Below the pieces are notes generated by a model. That model made no database searches, was not told where the DNA came from, and was given only the letters and a program-made list of their open reading frames with translations. From NCBI RefSeq assembly GCF_002433005.1, contig NZ_DJHF01000009.1:90522-112560 (forward strand): a DNA stretch of 22,039 nucleotides, in the 5' to 3' direction. Positions 15,767-22,039 of this stretch are shown piece after piece. This DNA is from Acetomicrobium sp. UBA5826 (GTDB lineage: Bacteria; Synergistota; Synergistia; Synergistales; Acetomicrobiaceae). The translations under genes and the position numbers were made by a program. Positions within the stretch are counted from its first letter, which is position 1. Each line of letters opens with the position of its first letter.

Positions 15767-15852
15767 TGAACAACGGCACTTCAGTGCAAACTTTAATTTT
15801 ATATAGTACTAAACTGTAATTTTATATAGTACTGATGAAGTACCGTTGTTCA
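15767..15852 (-). promoter_or_regulatory. Long RNA-stem candidate ahead of tctB
   Basis: On the minus strand the 16-base arm at 15852-15837 (TGAACAACGGTACTTC) pairs with 15782-15767 over all 16 positions, 15 Watson-Crick pairs and one G-U. The G-U holds only for minus-strand RNA; the plus strand would have an A-C mismatch. The loop is 54 bases. A small alternative hairpin, GCAC/GTGC at 15787-15776, uses part of the second arm, so the two cannot form together. The stem ends about 11 bases before the tctB Shine-Dalgarno. It could be an attenuator, an RNA processing site or a protein-binding palindrome. Confidence 0.5.
15794..15833. repeat. Two 17-bp direct repeats in the loop of the tctC-tctB gap
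   Basis: TAATTTTATATAGTACT occurs exactly at 15794-15810 and again at 15817-15833, giving a 23-bp period, roughly two helical turns. Such spacing suits two copies of a regulator binding the same DNA face. The repeats are also very AT-rich and could act as -10 or UP-like sequences. Confidence 0.7.
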
Positions 15853-16000
15853 GAAACCTATGTACGTTTTCAACCTATTCACACAAAAAGGTGCCACTCA
15901 CATAGATTTTTCTTCACTTAGATGCGATTTACGATGTTATTCATGTCATCTCGTTATTTGTATCTCATAAAATAAATTGACAGCTAAATGTACAGTATAG

Positions 16001-17014
16001 TCATTCCCAAGGTTCTTCCTTCCATAATTTTTGCAATGTAGCCGTGATTGTCGCAAAGGCTTCCTTGACTTCCGCTCCTGTTTTGGGGTCAATGGGAATT
16101 TCCAATTCGGATGCACGCTCTTGAACCTCGGGGTCTTTTTGTGCCGCCAAGAAGCAGTTTTCAAGGTACTTACGGATAGGCTCTGGCGTCCCCTTAGGAG
16201 CAGCTATTGAACGCATATTAACTTGAACTACGTCAAAACCTGATTCTTTATAAGTCGGCACATCAGGTAAAAAGTTAGAACGCTTTGTATCTCCAGTTGC
16301 TAGTACTTTAATCTGCCCCACTTTAACGTAATTCGTAGTATCGCTAACGTTAAGACAAAATCCATCAATATGTTTACCAATAATGGCAGCAATGATTGCT
16401 GATCCTCCGTCAAATGGAATTAGATTAAACTTAACACCCGCTTGCTTCTCAATTAGCTTCATGGTCAGACCTTCCTGACCAATAGTTGAAGTAACCCCAA
16501 TACTGATCTTTCCCGGATTCTTCTTGGCTGCCTCGACAAGGTCTCCTAGCGTCTTATATTCAGAGTCTGCTGCTACCCCTATTGCCCCTGGGTCAGTCAT
16601 CATGTTGGCAATGAATTCCAAATTATCATAGGAATAAGGTTGATTCTCGGAAACAGCAGAAATAAGCATTGCACTCGGGGCGAAACCTATAGTATATCCG
16701 TCCGGTTTGGCTTTAGCCAAAGCTGACCAACCGATCCTTCCACTTGCTCCTTCTCTATAATTAATGATTATCCCCTTTTTCCACCCTTCCATTTTTTGGA
16801 TTTTCTCCCCCAGCATACGTATATAAACATCATTAATCGAGCCAGGTGAAAAGCCGTAAATATACTCAATTTCTTTTGCCGGATAGTTCGTAGGAACCCC
16901 CTCAGGCCTCAACGAAGAAGCATTTGCCACACCAGATAACGTTCCAGGAAAAAATCCTATCATTAAAACCAACACGCCTAAAAATAAATTATTCAAAGAT
17001 TTGATGCTTAACAT
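16001..17014 (-). CDS. tctC: Periplasmic solute-binding protein TctC of a TTT transporter
   Basis: Extracytoplasmic binding protein of the Bug/TctC family, 337 residues, with an N-terminal signal segment (hydrophobic 10-28, likely cleavage near NASS). The mature protein opens YPAKEIEYIYGFSPGS, the phosphate/carboxylate-like ligand loop, followed by GASGRIGWSALAKAKPDGYTIGF (about 89-111), a hallmark of the family. VDP-like regions are replaced by MMTDPGAIGVAADSEYKTL. PFDGGSAIIAAIIGKHIDGF (about 199-218) and LPDVPTYKESGFD (about 249-261) are also typical. ATG 17014 follows GGGAGGGG by 6 bases and is 15 bases after the regulator stop. TctC proteins usually bind di- or tricarboxylates, amino acids or aromatic acids; the ligand here is unassigned. 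Confidence 0.92.
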   Translation of the reverse strand: MLSIKSLNNLFLGVLVLMIGFFPGTLSGVANASSLRPEGVPTNYPAKEIEYIYGFSPGSINDVYIRMLGEKIQKMEGWKKGIIINYREGASGRIGWSALAKAKPDGYTIGFAPSAMLISAVSENQPYSYDNLEFIANMMTDPGAIGVAADSEYKTLGDLVEAAKKNPGKISIGVTSTIGQEGLTMKLIEKQAGVKFNLIPFDGGSAIIAAIIGKHIDGFCLNVSDTTNYVKVGQIKVLATGDTKRSNFLPDVPTYKESGFDVVQVNMRSIAAPKGTPEPIRKYLENCFLAAQKDPEVQERASELEIPIDPKTGAEVKEAFATITATLQKLWKEEPWE

Positions 17015-17029
17015 TTCTTACCCCTCCCT

Positions 17030-17719
17030 TTAAATTTTTAAATATCCTTTTTCACTATTGTTTCTTTTAGCTTTTTTTATTTCATCCAAGTATCCGTAAA
17101 GGGTAAACTTGGAAATCTCGAGTTTGGATGCAACTAGATTTATGGCTCCTTTGACCAGAAAAAGGCCCCTACTGTCTAATTCTTCCACTATATCCATCTT
17201 ATCCGATTTTTCCATGCGCAAAGGTTGAAGAGTTTGACGTTTTAGAACGTCTTCCAGGATCAATTTCACAACTTCACTAACATCATTGGCAAATTGCTCC
17301 AAGTTCTCTCCTTCTGGGGCAGGATCACGGATAGAACAAATATCCTTAATAACATCACTTGAAACAAGAAAAGCTTCAATACAGAAATTAATACAAAAAC
17401 ATCCTATAACATGCCCTTTATTGTCTCGGATAAAGGTAGTAGAAGATTTTAGTCGTCTACCATCCTTAGTAGTAGCTAAATAATGGTAACTATTATTCAC
17501 ATTATCCCCATATTGCTTAAGCATCCTTAAAACAAAGTCAGTGATTGGCGCTCCCAAAGTACGATTCGTCACATTTCCGCTGATAGCGACAAGGGAGTTA
17601 TCTAACTTTCTTAGATCGTGCAAGACAGATTCGCAATAAGGGCTAAATTGATTCGCTATTGTTTCGACTAGTGGAAGAAAAACAGCTAATCGTGAATCAA
17701 TCGATTCATCGTATATCAT
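17030..17719 (-). CDS. YheO/DauR-type transcriptional regulator (PAS-like plus HTH)
   Basis: Cytoplasmic regulator of about 229 residues. The first half is a YheO-type PAS-like sensor domain: FLPLVETIANQFSPYCESVLHDL, then NSYHYLATTKDGRRLKSSTTFIRDNKGHVIGCFCINF. The C-terminal 55 residues are a DauR-type helix-turn-helix: RGLFLVKGAINLVASKLEISKFTLYGYLDEIKK. Relatives repress or activate amino-acid catabolic operons, such as D-arginine use. The start is set at ATG 17719 because GGGAG lies 6 bases upstream; an ATG at 17764 adds 15 residues but has no ribosome site. Being first in the operon, 15 bases before tctC, it probably senses the transported compound and controls the cassette, including perhaps the repeats before tctB. 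Confidence 0.87.
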   Translation of the reverse strand: MIYDESIDSRLAVFLPLVETIANQFSPYCESVLHDLRKLDNSLVAISGNVTNRTLGAPITDFVLRMLKQYGDNVNNSYHYLATTKDGRRLKSSTTFIRDNKGHVIGCFCINFCIEAFLVSSDVIKDICSIRDPAPEGENLEQFANDVSEVVKLILEDVLKRQTLQPLRMEKSDKMDIVEELDSRGLFLVKGAINLVASKLEISKFTLYGYLDEIKKAKRNNSEKGYLKI

Positions 17720-17775
17720 AATTTTCTCCCAAAAATTTTTGTTTTCAAAAAAATTTTTCATCAAATTACATTTAT

Positions 17776-17803
17776 TTTATGACGTATTAAAATAATTGAT
17801 CAA
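17776..17803 (-). promoter_or_regulatory. Possible promoter of the regulator-tct operon
   Basis: On the minus strand TTGATC (17803-17798) and CATAAA (17781-17776) are 16 bases apart, about 60 bases ahead of the chosen regulator start. The region is very AT-rich, so other matches by chance are likely. Confidence 0.35.
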
Positions 17804-17942
17804 ATATTAAGGTTACTAAATAATATAACTTAAGCCTAAAAATGAGCATATTATCTCTTATTTTCTTTCATTTTTACCGCTTTTTAAATTATTGCTTACG
17901 ATAACATGCTTTTAATTAAATAAGAGTCTTGTTAATAGAGTA

Positions 17943-18132
17943 CTGTCCATTATAGTGTGCAAAAAGGGACAGCTAATAGTAGAAAGGGCTAACCTCACTC
18001 TGGTAAGATGAAGGTTTAGCAAGGCTGGTGGAGCAAGTTTTAAACCAGGTGCTTAAAGCCCAAGCCTCAGAACACTTGAAGGCAGAGTCTTACGAAAGGA
18101 CTGATGAGAGACAGGAGCTCTATTTTAAATAG
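17943..18132 (+). mobile_element. Remnant of an IS256-family (mutator) element
   Basis: The region from 17804 to 18290 has no intact gene. Within it 17943-17972 has a terminal-repeat-like sequence, CTGTCC...TAGTGTGCAAAAAGGGACAG, of the style found at IS256-family ends. It is followed at 18007-18117 by codons for the N-terminal part of an IS256-family transposase: LARLVEQVLNQVLKAQASEH then LKAESYERTDERQ. An in-frame TAA at 18004-18006 blocks the start, and after ERQ the homology stops and a TAG closes the frame at 18130-18132. No matching right end was found before macB. The element is a dead fragment marking the border of the AT-rich segment. Confidence 0.7.
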
Positions 18133-18290
18133 TGTGGAAAAATTCCAGTAGTAAGAAACGGGACAAATCCTCCTGATGTAGACTTCCATGTTTATAAATG
18201 TCAAGAGGAGAGACGTTTGGGCATATTCTAAAGGAGCGGTCCCCTTTCTTCCTAAAAAATTTCCTACAATATTTTACGCTATCTGCACAA

Positions 18291-19520
18291 TCATTCGTAC
18301 CGAAGTGCATCTATGGGGTTTAAAAGCGAAGCCTTGTAGGCGGGGTACAAGCCGAAGACTATGCCGACCAATGCGGAAAATCCGAAGGACAAGGCAACGG
18401 AGCCCGGAAGCACGACGGTCTGCCAGTTGAAGGCTTGCGACAGCACGTAAGACAGAAGCGCCCCAAGGAAGACCCCCACCGCTCCGCCCGTCATGGAAAG
18501 CATGCCCGACTCCGCCAGAAATTGAAGCATTATGTCCTTTGAAGTCGCGCCGACGGCCATGCGGATGCCTATCTCCCTGGTGCGCTCGGTGACCGAAACG
18601 AGCATTACGTTCATTATGCCGATGCCGCCCACCAGCAGCGATACCGATGCTATGGAGCCCAAAAGAAGAGACATCACCTTCATGGACTCTTGGGCTGCTT
18701 CCATGGCCTGCTGCATGTTTCTCACGGTGAAGTCGTCGTCCTGTGGATTTGATATCTTATGGCGCTGTCTCAACAGCAGGGTCACCTCTTCCTGGGCCCT
18801 GTCTAATAGGTCTTCTGACTTGACCTTTACCGTTATGGAAGAGACCATGTCTGGTCTTGGCATGCCAAAGAGCCTCTTCTGCGCCGTCGTTACGGGCACC
18901 ATGACTACGTCGTCCTGATCCCTGCCCCAGCTCGACTCGCCCTTGGGCTCAAGCACACCTATCACCTGAAAGGGTATGTTTTTTATCCTGATCGTCTCGC
19001 CCACGGGGTCGGAATAGCCAAAAAGCTCTTGTGCCACGGTCGTCCCAAGTATGGCCACCTTGGCGGCGCTTCGTATGTCCTGCTCCGTGAAGGGACGCCC
19101 CAGCTTCAGCTGCCAGTCATTGACCACGAATACTCCTTCAGTAACGCCTGAAATTTGGGTTGACCAGTTTTGGTTTCCGTAGACCACCTGAGCCACCCCT
19201 GAGTATTGGGCCAGCACTTCTTCGATGGATGGACATTCCTCTTTTATTGCTGTGGCGTCGCTTAAAGTCAGCGAGGGGGTGCTGCCGGCGCCCATGCGGA
19301 TGCCTCCCGAGGTTACCGTCCCGGGCCGTATCGTGAGCAGATTGCTTCCCATGCTGGACATGACGCTTTTTATCTGTAAAGTAGCGCCCGCACCCAGCGC
19401 AAGCATAGCTATGACCGCCCCAACGCCTATGACTATGCCTAGCATGGCAAGGCCCGAACGCATCTTGTTTGAAACTATGGCCCTAAAGGAAACACGACAG
19501 GTCTCGACAAAGGATATCAT
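18291..19520 (-). CDS. macB: MacB-type ABC transporter permease (FtsX/MacB family)
   Basis: Inner-membrane permease of a MacAB-TolC-like tripartite efflux system, 409 residues. A short cytoplasmic N-terminus leads to span 1 (about 23-45, MRSGLAMLGIVIGVGAVIAM), then a large periplasmic domain (about 50-280). Three C-terminal spans include VSLLVGGIGIMNVMLVSVTERTREIGIRMAVGA, the hallmark of this family, and the end reads GLYPAYKASLLNPIDALRYE. Unlike Escherichia coli MacB, the ATPase is a separate gene, overlapping this one by 4 bases (ATGA). These pumps export macrolides, peptides, haem precursors or lipopeptides; the cargo cannot be told. It is the last gene of its operon, and no clear terminator follows. 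Confidence 0.92.
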   Translation of the reverse strand: MISFVETCRVSFRAIVSNKMRSGLAMLGIVIGVGAVIAMLALGAGATLQIKSVMSSMGSNLLTIRPGTVTSGGIRMGAGSTPSLTLSDATAIKEECPSIEEVLAQYSGVAQVVYGNQNWSTQISGVTEGVFVVNDWQLKLGRPFTEQDIRSAAKVAILGTTVAQELFGYSDPVGETIRIKNIPFQVIGVLEPKGESSWGRDQDDVVMVPVTTAQKRLFGMPRPDMVSSITVKVKSEDLLDRAQEEVTLLLRQRHKISNPQDDDFTVRNMQQAMEAAQESMKVMSLLLGSIASVSLLVGGIGIMNVMLVSVTERTREIGIRMAVGATSKDIMLQFLAESGMLSMTGGAVGVFLGALLSYVLSQAFNWQTVVLPGSVALSFGFSALVGIVFGLYPAYKASLLNPIDALRYE

Positions 19521-20236
19521 TCGACATCCACCCGACTTTCGACTTTTTCCTTCGACCCGTCGCTCGATATCAAGCCGTCTAAAACACCTATGACCCTCTT
19601 TCCGTAGCTTGCGATGTTGCTGTCGTGAGTCACGAGCACCACCGTTATGCCCCGTTTTTCGTTCAAACTCACCAACATCTCCATTACCTGAGCACCGGTC
19701 TTGGAATCCAGGCTTCCCGTTGGTTCATCGGCCAAAAGAAGGGGGGCATCGTTCACCAGCGCCCTAGCTATGGCCACTCTCTGCTGCTGGCCTCCCGAGA
19801 GCTGGTTCGGCCTGTGATCGGCCCAATCAAGCAAACCCACCAGCTCCAGTGCCTCCTCGGCCTTTCGCTTTCGCTCTGCCGTTGGATGTCCCGCGTAGAG
19901 CATGGGAAGCTCCACGTTTTCCATGGCATTCATCCTGGGAAGGAGGTTAAACCCCTGAAATATGAAGCCGATCTTTGCGTTTCTGACGCGGGCTAGCTCA
20001 TCTCTCGTCATGTCGGTGATCTCCCTGTCGTCCAGAAGGTAGGAGCCGGACGTGGGTACGTCCAGAGCTCCCAATATGTGCATAAGGGTTGATTTGCCCG
20101 ACCCCGAAGGACCCATTATTATCACGAATTCTCCCTTTTCGATAGAAAAGGAAACCCCCTTCAGGGCCTCGAACTCCACGCCGTCCATCCTGTAAACCTT
20201 TCGTACGTCTTTCACTTCTATTAACGCCATTTCCAA
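19517..20236 (-). CDS. MacB/LolD-type ABC transporter ATPase
   Basis: Cytoplasmic ATPase of the tripartite pump, 239 residues. It shows Walker A GPSGSGKST, the family-specific FIFQGFNLLPRMNAMENVELPM Q-loop region, signature LSGGQQQRVAIARAL, Walker B LLLADEPTGSLDSKTG and the switch His of VTHDSN. The conserved order MacA, ATPase, permease and the ATGA overlap with the permease support one complex. Two starts are possible: TTG 20236, with GGGAG 5 bases upstream, and ATG 20230, with the same site at 11 bases. The first has better spacing. It begins 9 bases after the macA stop. Confidence 0.92.
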   Translation of the reverse strand: MEMALIEVKDVRKVYRMDGVEFEALKGVSFSIEKGEFVIIMGPSGSGKSTLMHILGALDVPTSGSYLLDDREITDMTRDELARVRNAKIGFIFQGFNLLPRMNAMENVELPMLYAGHPTAERKRKAEEALELVGLLDWADHRPNQLSGGQQQRVAIARALVNDAPLLLADEPTGSLDSKTGAQVMEMLVSLNEKRGITVVLVTHDSNIASYGKRVIGVLDGLISSDGSKEKVESRVDVE

Positions 20237-20245
20237 CCCATCTCC

Positions 20246-21400
20246 CTAGAGGGGAAATCTCCTTGCGCTTGCCCTTCCCTTTGTGGAACCTGCTTCCTCG
20301 CCGATTATGACGCGATCGCCCTCTTTAAGATCGTCGCTTTTTATCTCCACATAAGCCCCGTCGGTTATTCCCGTCTCTACCTGTACGGGAAGGGGACGTC
20401 CCTCCTCCAACACCCAAAGGACCCGGCCTCGCAGGAGCTCTCCTTCGTAAGCGGAAGGCCTGTATCTGAAGGCAGCGCTCGGCACGGCCAGGACCTTCTC
20501 CTTTTTATCGGTAATTATGGTCACGTTTGCCGTCATGCCGGGTTTTAACATCAAATCGGGATTGGACACGTCGATAATCACAGGATAGGTTACCACGTTT
20601 TCGACGACGCTCGAGGCTATCCTCACCTGCTTTATCCTGCCCGAAAAGACGGCGTTGGGGTAGGCATCGACTGTGAAGGTCACCTCCAGTCCTTCTCTCA
20701 CGTTTCCTATGTCGGCTTCGTCCACGTTGGTCTCTATCTGCATCTTGGTGAGGTCCTGGGCTATGGTAAAAAGCGTAGGCGTCTGAAAGCTCGCCGCCAC
20801 GGTCTGCCCTGCGTCCACGTCGCGGGAGACCACTATGCCATCGACGGGAGAGTAGATCCTGGTGTAGCCGAGGTCGGTATCGACCTTCTTCAATGAAGCC
20901 TGAGCCTGAAGGACGTTCGCATCGGCCTCGCTCACGCCTGCCACTGCGAGGTCGTAGTCGGTCTGGGCAGAATCGAGGTCGCTCCTTGCTATTAAGTCCC
21001 TCTCCCAGAGCATCTTCTGGCGGTCGAGGTTTCTTTTCGCATCGGCAAGGGTGGCCTGTGCCCTCTGCAGCCCGGCCTTTGCCTGCATGAGGTTGGCCTT
21101 TGCCTGCTCCACCTGGGCTTCAAAGGTAGTGGGATCTATGAGGGCTATTATCTGCCCCTTATTCACGATGGAGTTGTAATCTGCGTAGATTTCCTTTATA
21201 GTCCCGGAGACCTGAGTTCCCACTTCTACGGTCGTCACCGCCGAAACGTTTCCTATGGCAGTCACGAAAGAAGAGATATCGCGCCTTTCGACGGGCGCCA
21301 TATCGTAGTTTACGCCCTCCTTCCTGCTAAAAACCCCCCTGCCAAAGGCTGCGAAAAGCACCGCTCCTATGACGAGGACAAATAACATCTTCTTTTTCAC
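20246..21400 (-). CDS. macA: MacA-like periplasmic adaptor (membrane fusion protein)
   Basis: Periplasmic adaptor linking the MacB permease to the TolC duct, 384 residues. It has an N-terminal membrane anchor (about 4-21), then a lipoyl half-motif GTQVSGTIKEIYADYNSIVNKGQIIALID (about 61-89). A long helical hairpin follows (about 91-175, rich in Ala/Gln/Lys/Glu: VEQAKANLMQAKAGLQRAQA...), then the second lipoyl half YSPVDGIVVSRDVDAGQTVAA. A beta-barrel part and a membrane-proximal domain with AVPSAAFRYRP complete the chain. The ATG at 21400 overlaps the tolC stop as ATGA. The length is normal and nothing appears missing. Confidence 0.93.
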   Translation of the reverse strand: MKKKMLFVLVIGAVLFAAFGRGVFSRKEGVNYDMAPVERRDISSFVTAIGNVSAVTTVEVGTQVSGTIKEIYADYNSIVNKGQIIALIDPTTFEAQVEQAKANLMQAKAGLQRAQATLADAKRNLDRQKMLWERDLIARSDLDSAQTDYDLAVAGVSEADANVLQAQASLKKVDTDLGYTRIYSPVDGIVVSRDVDAGQTVAASFQTPTLFTIAQDLTKMQIETNVDEADIGNVREGLEVTFTVDAYPNAVFSGRIKQVRIASSVVENVVTYPVIIDVSNPDLMLKPGMTANVTIITDKKEKVLAVPSAAFRYRPSAYEGELLRGRVLWVLEEGRPLPVQVETGITDGAYVEIKSDDLKEGDRVIIGEEAGSTKGRASARRFPL

Positions 21401-22039
21401 GGCAAATTCTCTCCCATCGCACTTTTAAGCGTAATTTCGGCCATCCTGTAATCGTAAAGGGCCTGAACGTAATTTCTCCTGGCGTCGTTTAAAGCCACCG
21501 TGGCATCCGTAACCTCGATGGGGCTTCCAACTCCCGCCTGATATCTTCCAAGGGCCAGCTCCAGGTTTTCCTCCGCCTGCCTGACCATTAGCCTGGACAC
21601 TTCCACGCTTTCGCCGTATTCGATCAAGGAAAGATAACCCTCTTCGATTTCGAGGGAGATGTCGTTTCTCAAAGATGAAGTGGCCAACTTAACTTCCTCC
21701 AAGTTAGCGGCCGCTTCCTTCGTCTGATATTCCACGAGATGCCCATCGAAAAGGGGAATGCTCATGGTCATGCCGAAGTTCCATCCCTCATCCAGGGGAA
21801 AGTTTTCACCTTCAAAGTTGTATGCTGCGTAGGCCGAAAGTGTCGGAGAATCACCTCTGGCTGCAAGCTCCAGCGATTTTTGTGCCGTGACCTCGCCGGT
21901 TTCCTGAGCCTTTAGGTCCGGCCTGTTTTCAAAAGCCCTCGCCAGCGCCTCCTGTTTCGTTATATCGTAGGCCTTAAAGTCCATGTCGTCGGCTATGTCA
22001 TAGGAGGGCGTGTCGGCAAAGCCCATGGCGTTGCTCAAG
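21397..22039 (-). CDS. TolC-family outer-membrane efflux protein, C-terminal part
   Basis: The last 213 residues or so of a TolC-like protein whose N-terminus lies beyond the window edge; family members are about 430-480 residues. Visible are the second repeat of the structural duplication: EALARAFENRPDLKAQETGEVTAQKSLELAARGDSPTLSAYAAYN, then FGMTMSIPLFDGHLVEYQTKEAAANLEE, and the closing helices VRQAEENLELALGRYQAGVGSPIEVTDATVALNDARRNYVQALYDY. It forms the outer-membrane and periplasmic duct for the downstream MacA and MacB proteins, and it indicates a diderm envelope. The reading frame runs off the edge without a start codon of its own. The stop overlaps the macA ATG. Confidence 0.9.
   Translation of the reverse strand, partial: LSNAMGFADTPSYDIADDMDFKAYDITKQEALARAFENRPDLKAQETGEVTAQKSLELAARGDSPTLSAYAAYNFEGENFPLDEGWNFGMTMSIPLFDGHLVEYQTKEAAANLEEVKLATSSLRNDISLEIEEGYLSLIEYGESVEVSRLMVRQAEENLELALGRYQAGVGSPIEVTDATVALNDARRNYVQALYDYRMAEITLKSAMGENLP

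Noticed and set aside
15794..15833. CRISPR-like repeat pair
   Set aside because: Only two 17-bp copies with a 6-base spacer and no cas gene; this is an operator-style or chance repeat.
18230..18260. AAAGGAGCGGTCCCCTTT as a terminator for the mac operon
   Set aside because: The stem is only 5-6 bp with an 8-base loop, and no T run follows on the minus strand.
1..22039. tRNA, rRNA or known riboswitch
   Set aside because: No cloverleaf, rRNA core motif or recognised aptamer was seen by eye on either strand; a covariance-model search would be needed to exclude weak ones.

Overview
All intact genes in this window lie on the minus strand. The gene set points to an anaerobic diderm bacterium that lives on amino acids and organic acids. 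The evidence is a branched-chain amino-acid ABC transporter, a tripartite tricarboxylate transporter, an iron-sulfur cysteine/serine-degrading enzyme, malic enzyme, and a MacAB-TolC-type pump that implies an outer membrane. Frequent GTG/TTG starts behind strong GGAGG sites and this combination of families resemble Synergistota (Acetomicrobium/Anaerobaculum-like). That placement is an inference; the window has no rRNA or other marker gene to settle it.

Layout in coordinate order. (1) 205-4662: a complete liv operon, transcribed livK-livH-livM-livG-livF from a good promoter at about 4723-4752. (2) 4762-5779: a YjbQ-family gene after a MazEF-like toxin-antitoxin pair, which is read from a near-consensus promoter lying inside a long palindrome. 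(3) 5877-7214: a decayed insertion sequence on the plus strand, with imperfect terminal inverted repeats and a DDE transposase broken by one stop and three frameshifts. (4) 7235-9541: one 768-codon frame that joins a cation diffusion facilitator (CDF) metal transporter to a complete malic enzyme. (5) 9707-10145: remnants, including the N-terminus of a class V aminotransferase. (6) 10174-17719: a catabolic-looking cassette, transcribed as a YheO/DauR-type regulator, tctC, tctB, tctA, two tandem URO-D/MtaA-like methyltransferase-family genes and a CyuA-like cysteine desulfidase. A 259-base gap between tctC and tctB holds a 16-bp stem and 17-bp direct repeats. (7) 17943-18132: a remnant of an IS256-family element. 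(8) 18291-22039: tolC (cut by the window edge), macA, an ABC ATPase and a MacB permease, with two ATGA overlaps.

The liv and mac operons look GC-rich (sampled 60-base lines of 68% and 55% GC). The middle segment is clearly AT-richer (sampled lines of 40% and 32%) and is bracketed by the two insertion-sequence remnants, so it may be an acquired metabolic island.

The most unusual items are the CDF-malic enzyme fusion, which keeps a strong internal ribosome-binding site exactly at the join, and the TTT transporter/twin URO-D/cysteine desulfidase cassette. The cassette suggests uptake and breakdown of a methylated or sulfur-containing acid, but its substrate cannot be read from sequence.
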